64,000 nt of DNA from contig JBBBDQ010000309.1 of NCBI GenBank assembly GCA_037127315.1, positions 391,001 to 455,000 on the forward strand, given 5' to 3'. The position numbers and the translations under genes were made by a program. Each line of letters starts with the position of its first letter. Position 1 is the stretch's first letter. Below, piece by piece: positions 52,640 to 63,960 of this stretch. The notes under the pieces were generated by a model. That model was not told the origin of the DNA. It was given only the letters and a program-made list of their open reading frames with translations, and ran no database searches. This stretch comes from Ascarosepion bandense. Lineage: Eukaryota > Mollusca > Cephalopoda > Sepiida > Sepiidae.

Positions 52640-53730
52640 AGGCTATAAGAAAAACTACAGCTTTCAATCTGCTAGATAATATTAACTGTGTTGGCAAATC
52701 TATTACTGACAAATTATGTATAAGTGACCGGGTCAGTAAACTACAAACTAAGGGAGTTCTATTAAAAGACCATAAACCGGGTTTCAGAGCCAAGCCATCT
52801 ATACGTCTAATTAATCCTACTAGAACTGAAGTCGGAAGAATCAGCAAGACCATTTTAGAAAAAACTAACCAATCTATTATAAGCACCTTCGGACTCTCGC
52901 AATGGATGAATAACACGGATGTCATTAGCTGGTTCAAAGGTATCCTGAATAAAAAATAATTGCACCTTTATACAATTTGACATAATCGATTATTATCCAT
53001 TTCCAAAACCCTTTTTACTTTGGCTTTGTAGTTTGTACAGGAATATTTCAACATTTCGGACAGTGAACTGGATATGATTTTAAAATGCAAAAGGTCTTCG
53101 TTTACAACGAAGCAATGAACTAAATAGACCTCAAATGAATACTTTGATATTCAATGGTTACTTTGGATTCTGCTGAAGCCTCGGATTTAGTGGGATTATT
53201 AATTCTTTATAATTTAACTGCCCATGATTGTGTTGATACGGATTGTTTTATATAGAGATGATGGCTTATTGTTAGTAAAGGATTCTACTAAAATTAGAGT
53301 AGACCTTATTAAGAAAATGACGCACAGAGAACTTAATTTTAAGTTTTAAGGTCAAAATAACTACCAACAAGTCGATTTTTCAGATTTTACTTTGGGCCAT
53401 AACAATAATTCCTTTTAACCTTTTATTAAGGCTAAATCTAACCCAATATATGTACACTCTAATTCTAACCATCCCCTGTCAGTCATTAAACATATATCAT
53501 CTTCAACTGAATTTAGAATTAGCACTAACTCTTCTAGCAAAGTGATTTTCGATAAACATAGCAAGTTCTATAATTCTGTCCTTAAAAATAGTTATTATAA
53601 AGGTACTACTATCAAATTCAGAAATCCCATTAATAATGACCATAATAAGAAAAAATCTAGGAAGATCATCTGGTTTACTCCCTCTTACAATCTGATGGTT
53701 AAAATTGGAACAAAAATTCTTAAATCTAGT
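52640..53730 (+). pseudogene. Penelope-type RT remnant
   Basis: Broken + frames give LLKDHKPGFRAKPSIRLINP (about 52,765), RISKTILEK, LSQWMNNTDVISWFKG, a degraded FDI..FYP motif near 52,975, LYRDDGLLLVKD (about 53,255; RDDG in the metal-binding position), PIYVHSNSNHPLSVIKHISS (about 53,440) and KIIWFTPSYN (about 53,670). The order matches the minus-strand copy at 60,240-63,960, which has a GIY-YIG end. This copy stops at about 53,730, before that end. At least six stops or frame changes. Confidence 0.8.
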
Positions 53731-54404
53731 GTCGGCGGTCGTCTTCGTGCTGCATTCATCGACACCTGAAATCAAGAGACGGTTGGCAGTACAATGCAGA
53801 CATAAGGGAAACAGATAAGAACAAAAAAAGAGATAAAACAGTAGCGAAGGCCAGTCTATGTGGATTAATGATTTTATTGTAGCTCTTTGTACAGCAACAG
53901 AGAGATAGAGAGAGAGTGTGTGTGTGAGAGAGAGAGAGAGAAGAATTAATAAGAAAATACAATCCAACTTCTTTCTGTGTCCACAAATTACTTGCTGCTG
54001 CTATGTCTGTTTGTTGTTAGAAGTAATACAGTCTTTACGCTCCCCTTCATTAGAAACGGTGGACGTGCCTGTTCGTGTGGGAGATAAGATTTTTCGCGTC
54101 TTATCTCCAACGCGCTTCGAGCGCGCCTCTTCTCTTGGTTTTTCAAATCCTTTGCCTTTTTGTTGAAAACAATAGCTTAACTTAAGAGTTATTGTTGAAT
54201 ATTTTACTAAGAGGATTAGTTTTGGGAAAACAAGATAACATCAAGAAGTCACCTTCCTGACAAATCGACCATGGTCAGAAAGCAAACGTTCTAAACATTC
54301 GGCCACGCGGCCATATTTACATACATACATATTACATACGTATATAAATACATGCATATTTATATACATATATTGTATCGTCGAGGTGATTTATATACAT
54401 ATAT
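53731..54404. other. No gene; microsatellite and two hairpins
   Basis: (GA)/(GT) tract 53,893-53,941. A hairpin with stem GGAGATAAGA/TCTTATCTCC lies at about 54,080-54,108 and a second, GCGCTTCGAGCGC, at 54,112-54,124. A 31-bp direct duplication (TATTGTATCGTCGAGGTGA at 54,372 and 54,403) abuts the LTR. Confidence 0.5.
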
Positions 54405-54697
54405 TGTATCGTCGAGGTGAAATACACAGAGAAGAATGAGTGCTTAATATATTTATTCAACACAGTATCCGGCGCTAGCGAATATACACAAAACGTACAG
54501 AACAATAATTTACAAACAATTAACAAAAAAACAAACTTACGAGCAAAAAAGAAAAGGGTCTGAATGGTAAATAGCCGACGAAGTAAATCAGTCCGAATAT
54601 TAATCGCAACTTATTAAAATCGACCCTTTAAATACAACTCGTAAACTATAAGCCAGTCCATCGATTAGAGTGCTGAAAAAGTGACAGCTACTCTACA
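54405..54697 (-). repeat. 3' LTR of Mag-like Ty3 remnant, 293 bp
   Basis: Ends TGTATCG...CTCTACA, with the purine tract CAAAGGGGAGA (minus strand, 54,698-54,708) directly upstream in element sense. The 5' LTR was not found. Confidence 0.75.
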
Positions 54698-55745
54698 TCT
54701 CCCCTTTGAAATTTTATGTCCCCTGGATGACACATTTCTGTTTTTAGGATCTATTTCCATAGTACCCATTGGTATTCATTTTTGCTTACTTGAGCAATTC
54801 TGCTGTACTCTTTGTACGTAGGACAAATCGTAAATCAGCGTCATAGGTTGCCCAATGCATCGATCAGTATCCGCGGTATATCTTCTTTCTTTTTTTCTTC
54901 TTTTTTTTTAAATGTCTCTTAATCACCTATTTTGGCTATTTTATCAAGTACATCATTTTGCCAATTCTTTTATCCATCGTTTCTTCTTCCGACGTTGCTT
55001 TTCTCGGTTTATATTTTTTCAAATATATATTTTCAGTAAATCTTTCCATCATTCCGTTTGACTTTGGGTGGTAGGGTGGGGATGTTAGATGTACGATTGA
55101 ATAGATTTTACAAATATTTTCAAAATTTTTTGAAGAAAATTGTGTACCGTTGTCGAACACGATAGTCTTCGATACGTCGAATCTAATGAACAATTCGTAC
55201 AAAAAAACTAACGTGACTCTACTAGTTGCTGTTTTACATTTAAACACTTCTGGCCACTTGGTGAAGCTGTCAACCACAATAAAGTAATGTTTCCTTTATT
55301 GGGCCAGCATAGTCAATGTTTAGTCTTGACCATAGTTTATCCGTGTTTGGCCAGGGATTTGATTTCGCATGTAGCGCCTTTGCAGCCAACGCACTGTTTT
55401 TGCCAGTTTTTACAAGATTTTCAATTTTTTTGTCCATACCATGCCAACAGACTAACTCCTCATGAGAGCTTTCATTCTTGAGATTCCTGCATGTCCGGTA
55501 TGAAAATCGCTCAAGATTTTCCTTGTTAAAACTGCTGGTATTAACACACAAGCTCTATATAACAATATGCAGTTACATATAGAAAAAATATCCCCTTTAT
55601 TTTTCTTCTCATTCTTTTTCTCTATAATGAATTTATCATATTTTGCTTCTGACCTTATTTCTTCCAACGTGATTGGTAGTTCTTTTACTGTTATACAAGA
55701 CGTTTTTAATCTCCATTTCGAAACCAGTGAAACAATAACTATCTC
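54698..55745 (-). pseudogene. Mag/K02A2.6-like Ty3 pol remnant
   Basis: In element order: ELPITLEEIR-type text near 55,690, then DFHTGHAGISRMKALMRS (zinc-finger His pair, 55,470) and LVKTGKNSALAAKA (zinc-finger Cys pair lost), LNIDYAGPI (first Asp, 55,295), VDSFTKWPEVF (55,270), VFDNGTQFSS (second Asp, 55,145) and PPYHPKSNGMMERF (Glu, 55,040). Frames change at about 55,275 and 55,460. RT and gag are absent. The closest style is the K02A2.6-like group of animal Ty3 elements. Confidence 0.85.
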
Positions 55746-55814
55746 CCAATGGTTCTCTTATTTTTGGAATTAAAAAAGTATATATATATACTCTTTTTTA
55801 ACATGGAAATAGGG

Positions 55815-55816
<2 letters not shown>

Positions 55817-55866
<50 letters not shown>

Positions 55867-55897
55867 GTGGGTGTGTGTGTGTGTGTGTGTGTGTGTA
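55817..55897. repeat. (CA)n(TA)n(GT)n palindromic microsatellite
   Basis: CA, TA and GT blocks in series make the tract self-complementary, a foldback as at 12,159-12,378. The ORFs here on both strands are artefacts. Confidence 0.95.
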
Positions 55898-55919
55898 CGT
55901 AGATTTGGGTGACACTCTC

Positions 55920-56300
55920 ATTTATGCAGGTTTCATTCAAAATGACAAACAAGATAAGATGAAGTGTTTTATGCAATTTTTCATGTGATCTTATGATTTC
56001 TTTTTCTTTTGGGGAACATAAACTATATAAAATTTGTTTAAATTTTTTGTTTATCCGAGCACTTTCGGCTATAATTTTAGTCATTTTCGAGGATGAATGT
56101 TATTTTACAAGTAACAGAATGTATGTAGTGTTATATATGATGTAGTGTGTATGTGTTATGTACCGAACACGGTAAGCAAGTTAGTGTGTTCATTGTAGAT
56201 ATTATTGAGCGTTGGTTTTTTCTTTTTTATCAATAAAGCCTCTTTATTTTTAGTCTTTTCTTGCATGTGGATGATGCTATGATACATGTGTTGTCAACAA
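55920..56300 (-). pseudogene. Penelope-like element 3' end fragment
   Basis: Aligns by eye to 48,470-48,790: ATTTTTCATGTG, a TCTTTTT block, CGAGC.CTTTCGG.TATA..TTTAG, GTACCGAAC, and TCTTGCATGTGGATGATG. Only the last coding codons (minus) and the 3' UTR are kept. Confidence 0.7.
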
Positions 56301-56428
56301 AAATAATAACCGTAAACATGGCCAGTGAAGTGGCTGAAAGTCGAAAATTATGAAACATTTTATCACTCCTTATCTCCAGCAAAAAGAAAACATGTAAAAT
56401 ACTGGAAAAACTAGAAGTAAAATTTTAC

Positions 56429-56541
56429 TTAAAAGATTATTTTTAGGAAAAACTAATTTAAGAAATTTATATCTCAGTTTAATATTCACTAATTAATATA
56501 CAATTTTGTTGTAGTTTGCAGTTTGCACATGTTCAATACTA

Positions 56542-56593
<52 letters not shown>

Positions 56594-56717
56594 TATTAAT
56601 TATTGCTTTAGAACATGTGCAAACTGCAAACTACAACAAAATTGTACATTAATTAGTGAATATTAAACTGAGATATAAATTTCTTAAAAGATTATTTTTA
56701 GGAAAAATTAATTTAAG
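56429..56717. mobile_element. Foldback element with about 86-bp arms and (TA)n centre
   Basis: The left arm 56,461-56,547 and right arm 56,590-56,684 are reverse complements (AGAAATTTATATCTCAGTTT and its complement at the outer ends). Direct repeats of about 30 bp (AAGATTATTTTTAGGAAAAA at 56,434 and 56,688) flank both arms and could be a long target duplication. Part of the arm (GTAGTTTGCACA) recurs near 58,500. Confidence 0.8.
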
Positions 56718-57851
56718 TAAAATTTTCAGTTGGAACACTCTAAAACTTATAGTTGCACTAAAAATTTAGAAAAAAATAATTAAATTACATAACAATAAAA
56801 TATTGAAATTATATAACAATAGTAATTCTACTACTCTTCTTATTTTGCTCCATAGTAAAAAAATTATGCAATTGTAAAAATCCCAACCAATACCCTTTAT
56901 CCAACAAGTGTTTAACTAAATCTTTTATCTATATGTGCTCTATCTCATCAAGAGAAAATCCTAGGGCTACTAAAGTTCATATTAGTAATACAATGAACTT
57001 TTTAAAAAGCGTTTTTATAATCATCTCTTATCTTTTACTAATAGGGACAAACTAAATATGACATCACTTTCTAAATATTTTTGAAAGTTAAAAGAGGAGA
57101 ATAAAACACCTAAAATTAAATAGAAATTTCTCAAACAAGCTAGAATCTCTAGATCAGTGAACAAACCATGTTTCCTCTGTCTGCAAGAGAAAATGAAAAT
57201 TATAAAGTACATAAAGTGACATATTACTAAATCAAAGGTATGAAACTACAGTCAATTGTAAAGATGCTAAAGAATTAACCTTACAATCTTGCTAGTATTA
57301 CAAAATTTAAGGTATGAAACTATAGCAATTATAAACATTTTGCAGTATAAACCTATCTTGATAATTTACTTCCACTATATGATCTCTATTCTTAAGTTAT
57401 TTTATCTTTATTTTTATTTTCTATTACAAATTGGAATCTATTTATTGCTTTATTTTTATTGCACTCAATAATTACTGTTAGCAGTTTTAGCCATGTAATT
57501 TTATATTTATATTTTTTATTTATTTGTTATTATTTTTTATATTATTATTATATTATTTTATTACTTCTATTTTTTATTATTTTGTTATATATTTTATATT
57601 TATTATTATTATTTATAATATATTTTTATTTATTTTATTTATTTATTTATATCATTTTATTTTAATTTTAATATTAATTTTAATTAAATTTATTTTTATT
57701 TTTATTTTATTTTAATTTAAAATTTTTATTTTTATTTATTTTACTTTTTTCAAATATGAGGTCTAACGAATTTATATCTTCATGTTATGTTTTTTAAATA
57801 TCCTTTATGTTTTATGAACAATTTTTCTGTTTGTGTATGTGATTTCAAAAT
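56718..57851. other. No gene seen; extreme AT-rich stretch
   Basis: 57,370-57,760 is almost pure A/T in TTTAT-like repeats. The Tyr/Phe/Ile-rich ORFs there are not coding. Confidence 0.5.
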
Positions 57852-58330
57852 GTTTTTTTAAATGCCAAAAGATTTAACTTGAAACACTGTAACCGATGTC
57901 TATATCTGTCTGCAATTCACTTCCAGCCAAAATTAAAAATTTCTCAGTCATTTTCATTGTCTCTCTTCTTTCTTCCCTCTCTACATTTTCTCACTTTTTC
58001 CTCTTTATTTTTCTCTTCACTTTCTACTCCTTCTGTATCTTCCCTTTTCCTCTTTCTTTTATTTTTCTTTATAGAAGTACAATTCTTTATTTTTTTAAAT
58101 ACCAAAAGATTTGAGCCCAGACACCGTGTAATCAATGTCAATATCTGTCTGCTATTCACTTCCAGTTAAAATTTAAAACTTCTCTCTTAGCTGTTTCCAT
58201 TATCTTTTTCCTCTCAATATTTTCTCACTTATTTTCCTCTTCAATTTCTATTTCTTGTGTATCTTTCCTTTTCCTCTTTCTTTTCCTTTCCTCAATTTCT
58301 CATCCTATTTTCTGATCTTTTCTTCCCTAT
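57852..58330 (+). repeat. Tandem duplication, period about 238 bp
   Basis: The block starting TTTTTTTAAATGCCAAAAGATTT (split over 57,850-57,872) recurs at 58,090, both continuing through ATCTGTCTGC, ATTCACTTCCAG and a CT-rich tract. About 80 percent identical by eye. No function seen. Confidence 0.7.
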
Positions 58331-58448
58331 TTCGTTCCCCTTTTTAATATCTTTTTACCTCGCACAAAAGAAAAATTTTAAAAATAAAAGGAAGTGGTGT
58401 TTTTTTAATTTTTTTTCAATAAAACGTTTATTACCATCATTATTAACT

Positions 58449-58500
58449 ATCTGATGATACATTGTTCTTTCAATGTCGAAACAAAATGTAGCATTTTGTA
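58449..58500 (+). other. Hammerhead-like CTGATGA...CGAAAC motif
   Basis: CTGATGA (58,452), ACATTG-loop-CAATGT, CGAAAC, then ACAAAATG-TAG-CATTTTGT and TA. Stems II and III pair well, but the stem II base pair next to the core is T-C and stem I cannot be drawn. It is either a decayed ribozyme or an element-end motif. Confidence 0.4.
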
Positions 58501-58679
58501 GTTTGCACAGGTTCTAATGTAATAATTAATAATAAATATTCATTGATCTACTTTTATATTGAAGACTGTTTTAAATTAATGTTTTGAACATTGTAAGTAT
58601 TAAGACCTCCTCTTTTCAAGACTTCCTGAAAAATGTATAACTTACTCCAAGATTGGGCTGGATTGAATGAAGTTTATTT

Positions 58680-59465
58680 TGTGGCTAATCATCCCAATAG
58701 CCCTGCCATTTTTTGAAAATATATTTGTTTATTTCCTCCTTAAAATCTGTATATGGGATCTTTATTCTTGTATCCACATTCATGTCCAAATCTGATTTGG
58801 CTGCCAGGTCTGCTTTAGAGTTACTTTTTATTTCAGTGTGGCTAGGGATCCAAAATAATACCACTTTTCTCTTGTTGTTCAATGCACTGATTTTTTTGTA
58901 GTAATTTAATAACCATTGGGTTGTTGGATTTGTTCACCTCCAAGGTTGATAGGATGGCGAGTGAGTCTGAAAAAATTAGGAAGTTCTTTAGTTTGCGCTC
59001 AGTGATGATGTCTAAAGCCAACCCAATGGCATAAGCCTCTGCAGTGAAAACTGAACTTCCACTAGGAAGGTATTTCTTTTTGGTAAATTATTGACTGACT
59101 GCTGCACATCTTATTTTGTCTTCACTTTTTGAGCCATCTGTATATACTTTTGTGTAGTCATGGAAGTTTTCCAGTATTTTCTGGAATGTGTCTAAAAACA
59201 TAAGAAGTTGGGTCTTTTTCTTTGGAAAATTATGCATTTCCAGGATAATTTGAGGAGGTTTGTCCTTGGTGGAATTCTGGATACTGTAGTTTCTTGGATA
59301 TTTGATAGTGAAGTACCTAATTCTTCAGCAATGGTTTTCATTCTAAGTCCATATGGTTGTATGACATTTTCTGCATGATTGAATTGATCACAATAATTTG
59401 GTTCAAATGTAAATCTATAAGATGGATTAGTTGGGCATGATTTAAGTTTTACAAAATACTGCAAT
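58680..59465 (-). pseudogene. LINE RNase H domain remnant (jockey/I type)
   Basis: In element order: YFVKLKSCPTNPSYRFTFEP (59,455), PYGLRMKTIAEEL, a weak YTDGSK-like region near 59,130, a TAEAYAIGLALDI-like segment near 59,020 (stop-broken), and VVLFWIPSHTEIKSNSKADL (58,850), the last catalytic motif of RNase H. It ends IPYTDFKEEINKYI. Several stops. It is the C-terminal end of a LINE ORF2. Confidence 0.8.
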
Positions 59466-60239
59466 GCCAGTTTAATACACTATAGATGTCAAGGTGTTTC
59501 ACCGGCTTCTGTGTAAATTTTCCAGTACCCAAACTTTGCACTACCCAAACGTTTAGTGAACAAGCTGAATGGTTAACAGCCATGTCTAAGCTTAAATGTC
59601 TCTACAAGCTGATTGACCCTTAGCCAGTGCCTTCTAAAGCCTGTACATTAGGTTGTTATTCCTTCATCAGTTCATTTAGGTACAGTTTTACTAAAGTATT
59701 CAATTTGCCATCTTTACAGGTATTAGGGCTTGACCTGACCAGCCAATTGATCGGATCAGGCCTCTCTGTAATTGTGGTGATATGAGTGATGATCAAGAAG
59801 AATGATTCCATCAGGTAAACAAATGATGGCTGATAACTGCTGAAGCATCAAGAGGGACTTAAATAACATTGAACATGAGGGACAATCAAGAAATGGAAAA
59901 TATTTTACCATAGTTCACAACATGTTTTATTTCATTTTATTTTCTGCTGATAGTTTATTAAATGATTTGATGAAAATACTTATTGGCCTTGTATATTCAA
60001 GTGTGTTATTTTTAAAGACTTAGGGTCTGACTGTATTTCTCAATAAGCAGACCAATATTTGTTGGTTTAAATATGAATTGAGAGGTTTCTACAATTTTAC
60101 TTTGAGAAATATTGCCATCAGACAATATCATATATCCAGAAAACAAATGAAAAGAATGCTTTTTTTCAAAACTGAGGCATTTCTGCACAGCAAAAACAAT
60201 AGATAACAAAGAAAAAGTAAACTCATTTTCAGATTCAGT
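59466..60239. other. No gene recognised
   Basis: No motif was found; the 65-codon minus ORF at 60,012 may be the far tail of the GIY-YIG element, but no family residue is recognisable. Confidence 0.3.
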
Positions 60240-60804
60240 GCCTTCAAATTAGCTAAAAACATATTTGCTGACCATTTCAAAATTGTTTTTTTTTTTTTTG
60301 ACCACTATAATCTTCAATTCAACCTGTGAGGATTGGTTACTGTTCTTTGATAAGCAGAAATATTTAGAAACAGCAGTTTAGTATTTTATATGAGATTCAG
60401 AGAAAGAGTGATGATGATTGAAAAATCTCTGCTTCCAGGACCCAGAGTATATACTTTTATTTTCATTTTCTTTAAGAAAAGTTGTTGCTTGGGATATGAC
60501 TTTTACAGATTTGTATACACCTCTAACTAGGCAGTTATTTTTGACCCTACAATTACAAGAGGGTTTGTTATCTATTTGCAGATTATTATAAATTCCTTTA
60601 GTATATGCTTTAGATGTTACTACTGCAAGAGTAGCTAATTTTTAATGTTTTCTATTAAAAATCTTACTCAGTGGGTTATTTTGCTTAAAATATTTGTCAA
60701 TCAATTTCAGAAAATATTGACCAATATTTATACTAGACAGTTGGCAGAAAGAGGGGTTGAACTATATAACTGTTCTTTTATAACAATATTTAACATGGCG
60801 CAGA
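60240..60804 (-). pseudogene. Penelope-type element, GIY-YIG end
   Basis: Minus strand: FNPSFCQLSSINIGQYFLKL (about 60,760; the preceding Trp codon is TAG), NPLSKIFNRKH, then PSCNCRVKNNCLVRGVY (60,560; Cys-rich motif before the nuclease) and YSGSWKQRFFNHHHSFSE (60,430), the degraded nuclease core, in which the usual YIG and FKxRxxxH pattern is partly lost. Belongs with the RT part at 62,840-63,960. Confidence 0.75.
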
Positions 60805-62839
60805 CAAAAGAATTTTGTTAGTTTTATTAATTATTACAGATAAAAAAATCAACTAAGAAAAATTTATTCTGTTTCAATATAAACAGAGGAAAATAAAAAA
60901 GATGATATTGTTTTTTAGTTGAGAAAAGATTCCCTTTCCCAAAAGATTGCAAATGGACTAAAAATAAATATGAATCAGAAATTAACACGTGTAATTGTTC
61001 ATTTAAAATAAAACAGCAAAGCTAATCAAGGTCATAGATGTCAGGCAAAAGTTGTTGGAAGGAATAGTATTATGTACAAGCAATACATAACTGGGAAAGG
61101 TTTTTGTTTTGCTAAATTCTTGCCAACACAGCTGGAGAGGTCAGGTGTCAAAATTCACTTTGCTAAAAAAGAGACATTATTAATCAATTCCCAGCTACAA
61201 AAAGTGATTATGGAATTTTGTATTTTTTTAAACTATATTTCCTAGATAAAAATTTCAGCATATGCTAGCTGACATGAATGAGGGTCAAAAATGTCAATGG
61301 ACAATGTCCCCAGATGCTCTCTGTGGATCATAAAACAATAAGACGAAAAATACTATTTTCACTTATTCCAGCAAAATGCAAAGCAAAACACACCTGTGGA
61401 AGATAGAAAGGTAAAAAAAGTTAGGGTCAAAGTATTGCATACTATAGACAAAGTAACAAAAGAGAAATTTTGCGGATTGGGAATTCAATCAAGTGCAAAG
61501 GTTAAGTTGATTTGTTGACGGAGAGAAAAGGACAATTAATTATGAGAATGACTAGATTGGAAATTCCTTGAGAAAAGAAATGTCAACATCATGTAATAGT
61601 CTTGCCCAGCAGATGATAAAAGACAATCCAACATTGGCTGAAAAGAAAAGAAAAAAAGAAAAATTGATGTCATATGGTAGTTCCACCCAGGCAGATGAGA
61701 AAAAACTCCTAATTGGCTAAAAGAAAAGTAAAAAAGAAAAGTAAATTGGCATCATGTAATAACTCTGCTCAAAGGTGGGAAAGAGTGAGATTTCATCGGA
61801 TGCATGAGACAGAAAACTATTGAGGATAGGATTTGCATAAACACATCCAGTACCCATCATACCCACACCAGTAAAAAATGGACAAGCATAAATACAGAAC
61901 TCCGAGGAACCAAAGTCAGTTCCAGTTGGCTCCCAGCCCAGAGATGTAATGACAAAGATAGGCACCATACCATTGGTGCCTATCATAGAGTTCCTGGCCG
62001 AAGATGTAATGAGACAGAGATAATTGCCACACCGTTGGGTGCCAACCGTAGAGAAGTCTACTGCCAGCCAACCAGAATTAAAGACAGACAAGAAGTTATT
62101 TTGCAGACAAAGTTCTGAGCCAATTAACCGACTAGAGTTAAAGTCAAACAACTGGCCAACCAGAATTAAAGTCAGACAAGAAGTGATGTTTCAGATAAAG
62201 TTTTAAACAGATTTTCAGTTCCAGCACCACACAGAAACAAAGTCAATTCAAATTACTGCCAATGCCAGCTACCTACCATACTCAAAGACAGCTCTTTGGC
62301 AGTTTCCGTGAAGTTTCAGTGTGAAGTGAGACAAAGTCAGTTGAAGTTGCCACAAACTTAAAACTCTGAATGGAGGTGAAGTGATATTACCAACCAAAAA
62401 CTTGAATTAATAATAGGAAGAAAAGCACCTTGCAAAGTACTACTTAGAGAAATTAGTAGAAACTTTTGTTCCCTCACCAGAACAGGGTTTGGGAAGAAGA
62501 CGATTGGTGATTGTTTTTTCTTGTTTCCTTTTGTACATAAAAACTTTCTACAAATTATTTAGATGTCATTCATTTTATTTTTGATACCGTTTTCATTTTC
62601 CCAATTGTATGTGTGCATCCAGCTTAGTTTGGTTTGGTTTGGTTTGGCAGAGAGACATCTAGCAAGAATTCAATGTGAACTTCTTGAGATCAATTTAATA
62701 ATGTGGGCAAGGGAGATCACTGTTGAAAAGGTCAACCCGAGGACCAGCTGCTGTATCTACACCATCAATAACCGACGGGAATGCGGTGTCACACTTTTTC
62801 TATGTCTAGTTTTATTTTGGTTTCTTTTGGGGAGTCTAG
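60805..62839. mobile_element. About 2-kb insertion within the Penelope-type element
   Basis: It separates RT (62,840 onward) from the thumb/GIY-YIG end. It holds three diverged units of about 85 bp (61,583-61,785; each with CATCATGTAATA, CCCAG.CAGATGA and ATTGGCT), a duplicated 92-bp block with CCAGAATTAAAG (62,070 and 62,161) and a 68-bp one (61,940, 62,005). No coding domain was recognised, and no clear inverted ends or target duplication. Confidence 0.55.
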
Positions 62840-63960
62840 GTAGAATAATTTTTGTTTAAAAACACTTTTTTTGTAGGTGTCATAAGGGGTTTTATTTTCA
62901 AAGATTTTATTATTGGAGGATAATTTGTTGATTCCAGTATTTACAGTGCCAGGAATTTGTTTATTTGTTGAGAATGGTTGAAGTTAACATTAATACAAAT
63001 TAGAGTTTCACTTTCTTTGTGATAAGGTGTTATTTAAAAAATAATATCTGAAAAATTAACTATTTTAAGGTTGAATGAAATATTCATTTTAAACTCAAGG
63101 AATTTGAAAGCCCTGATTATTTTCTTTTGTATCTGAGAGGATAGTAAACCATTACTGTTAGGAATAACAATAAGGTCACCATCTCTATATAAATCAATCT
63201 GTTTAGGGTCAATGATTCTACTAAGAGTATTTAAAATGTATATGCCCACTAAGTCTGCAATCTGAGTGAAGTCAAATGCACCCATCAAGATGTTGAAATT
63301 AACACAGTGACTTTTAATCCAAGTGAAATCATGATGGGTTAATAATGACTTTTTAAAGGCTAATATAATCTTAGATTAATCATCAGTAATTTCACCATAG
63401 TTTTTAGCAAAATTCAAACTATCTGATAATAGATCTCTGGATATGGATGGGTAGAAGTCTATTATATCAAATTGAATGTAGGAAGCCTTCTCTTTGTTTT
63501 TAACATTATAGAACCATTTTATATCAGAAGAATCTTTCCACAGATTGTTAAAAGGTGTTTTTTTGTATAGTGTCAATTATTTTTTTAATTATATTTTTAG
63601 AAATAAGTCCTAGGTTAGTTGGGTTTATGATCTTTGAAGAGTAAATATGCATTTTTCAAGTGAGATTTTTCCCATTCTGTCTTCAATATCAAATCTTCTT
63701 TCAAAATCAGCTGCATCTTGGTTAACTGTGGAAACATCATCCTTTTCAAACCTATAGGTGTTGGTAATTTTGTTTGAGAGTAGTTCCTGATAGTGGGAGG
63801 ATTTGACTTTATAGATGTTTATAAATTTATCTGTCCTGATGCATATATCATGGGATTTTTTCATTTCTTTGATGTCTTGGTTCACCTTGTATAGGAAATG
63901 GTTGGATGAATTTTTTTAAAGCTGATTTTTATATAAGTTAAACATATCCACTTCAAAGGG
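62840..63960 (-). pseudogene. Penelope-type RT, cut by the window edge
   Basis: In element order: NTYRFEKDDVSTVNQDAADF (63,760), a WKDSSDIKWFYNV-like piece (63,530), YIQFDIIDFYPSISRDLL (63,475; RT motif A with intact Asp), MGAFDFTQIADLVGIYILN (63,275), LYRDGDLIVIPN (63,195; RDGD where relatives have RDDG), and an INVNFNHSQQI piece (62,980). Stops and frame changes separate these pieces. Relative of the + strand remnant at 52,640. The 5' end lies beyond the window. Confidence 0.8.

Noticed and set aside
54050..54150. Bacterial-type terminator or riboswitch at the GC-rich hairpins
   Set aside because: The surroundings are eukaryotic repeats; the hairpins have no gene upstream and no regular terminator context.
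57459..57715. Hydrophobic Tyr/Phe/Leu-rich ORFs, possible membrane protein
   Set aside because: The DNA is almost pure A/T low complexity; open frames and apparent membrane segments follow from composition.
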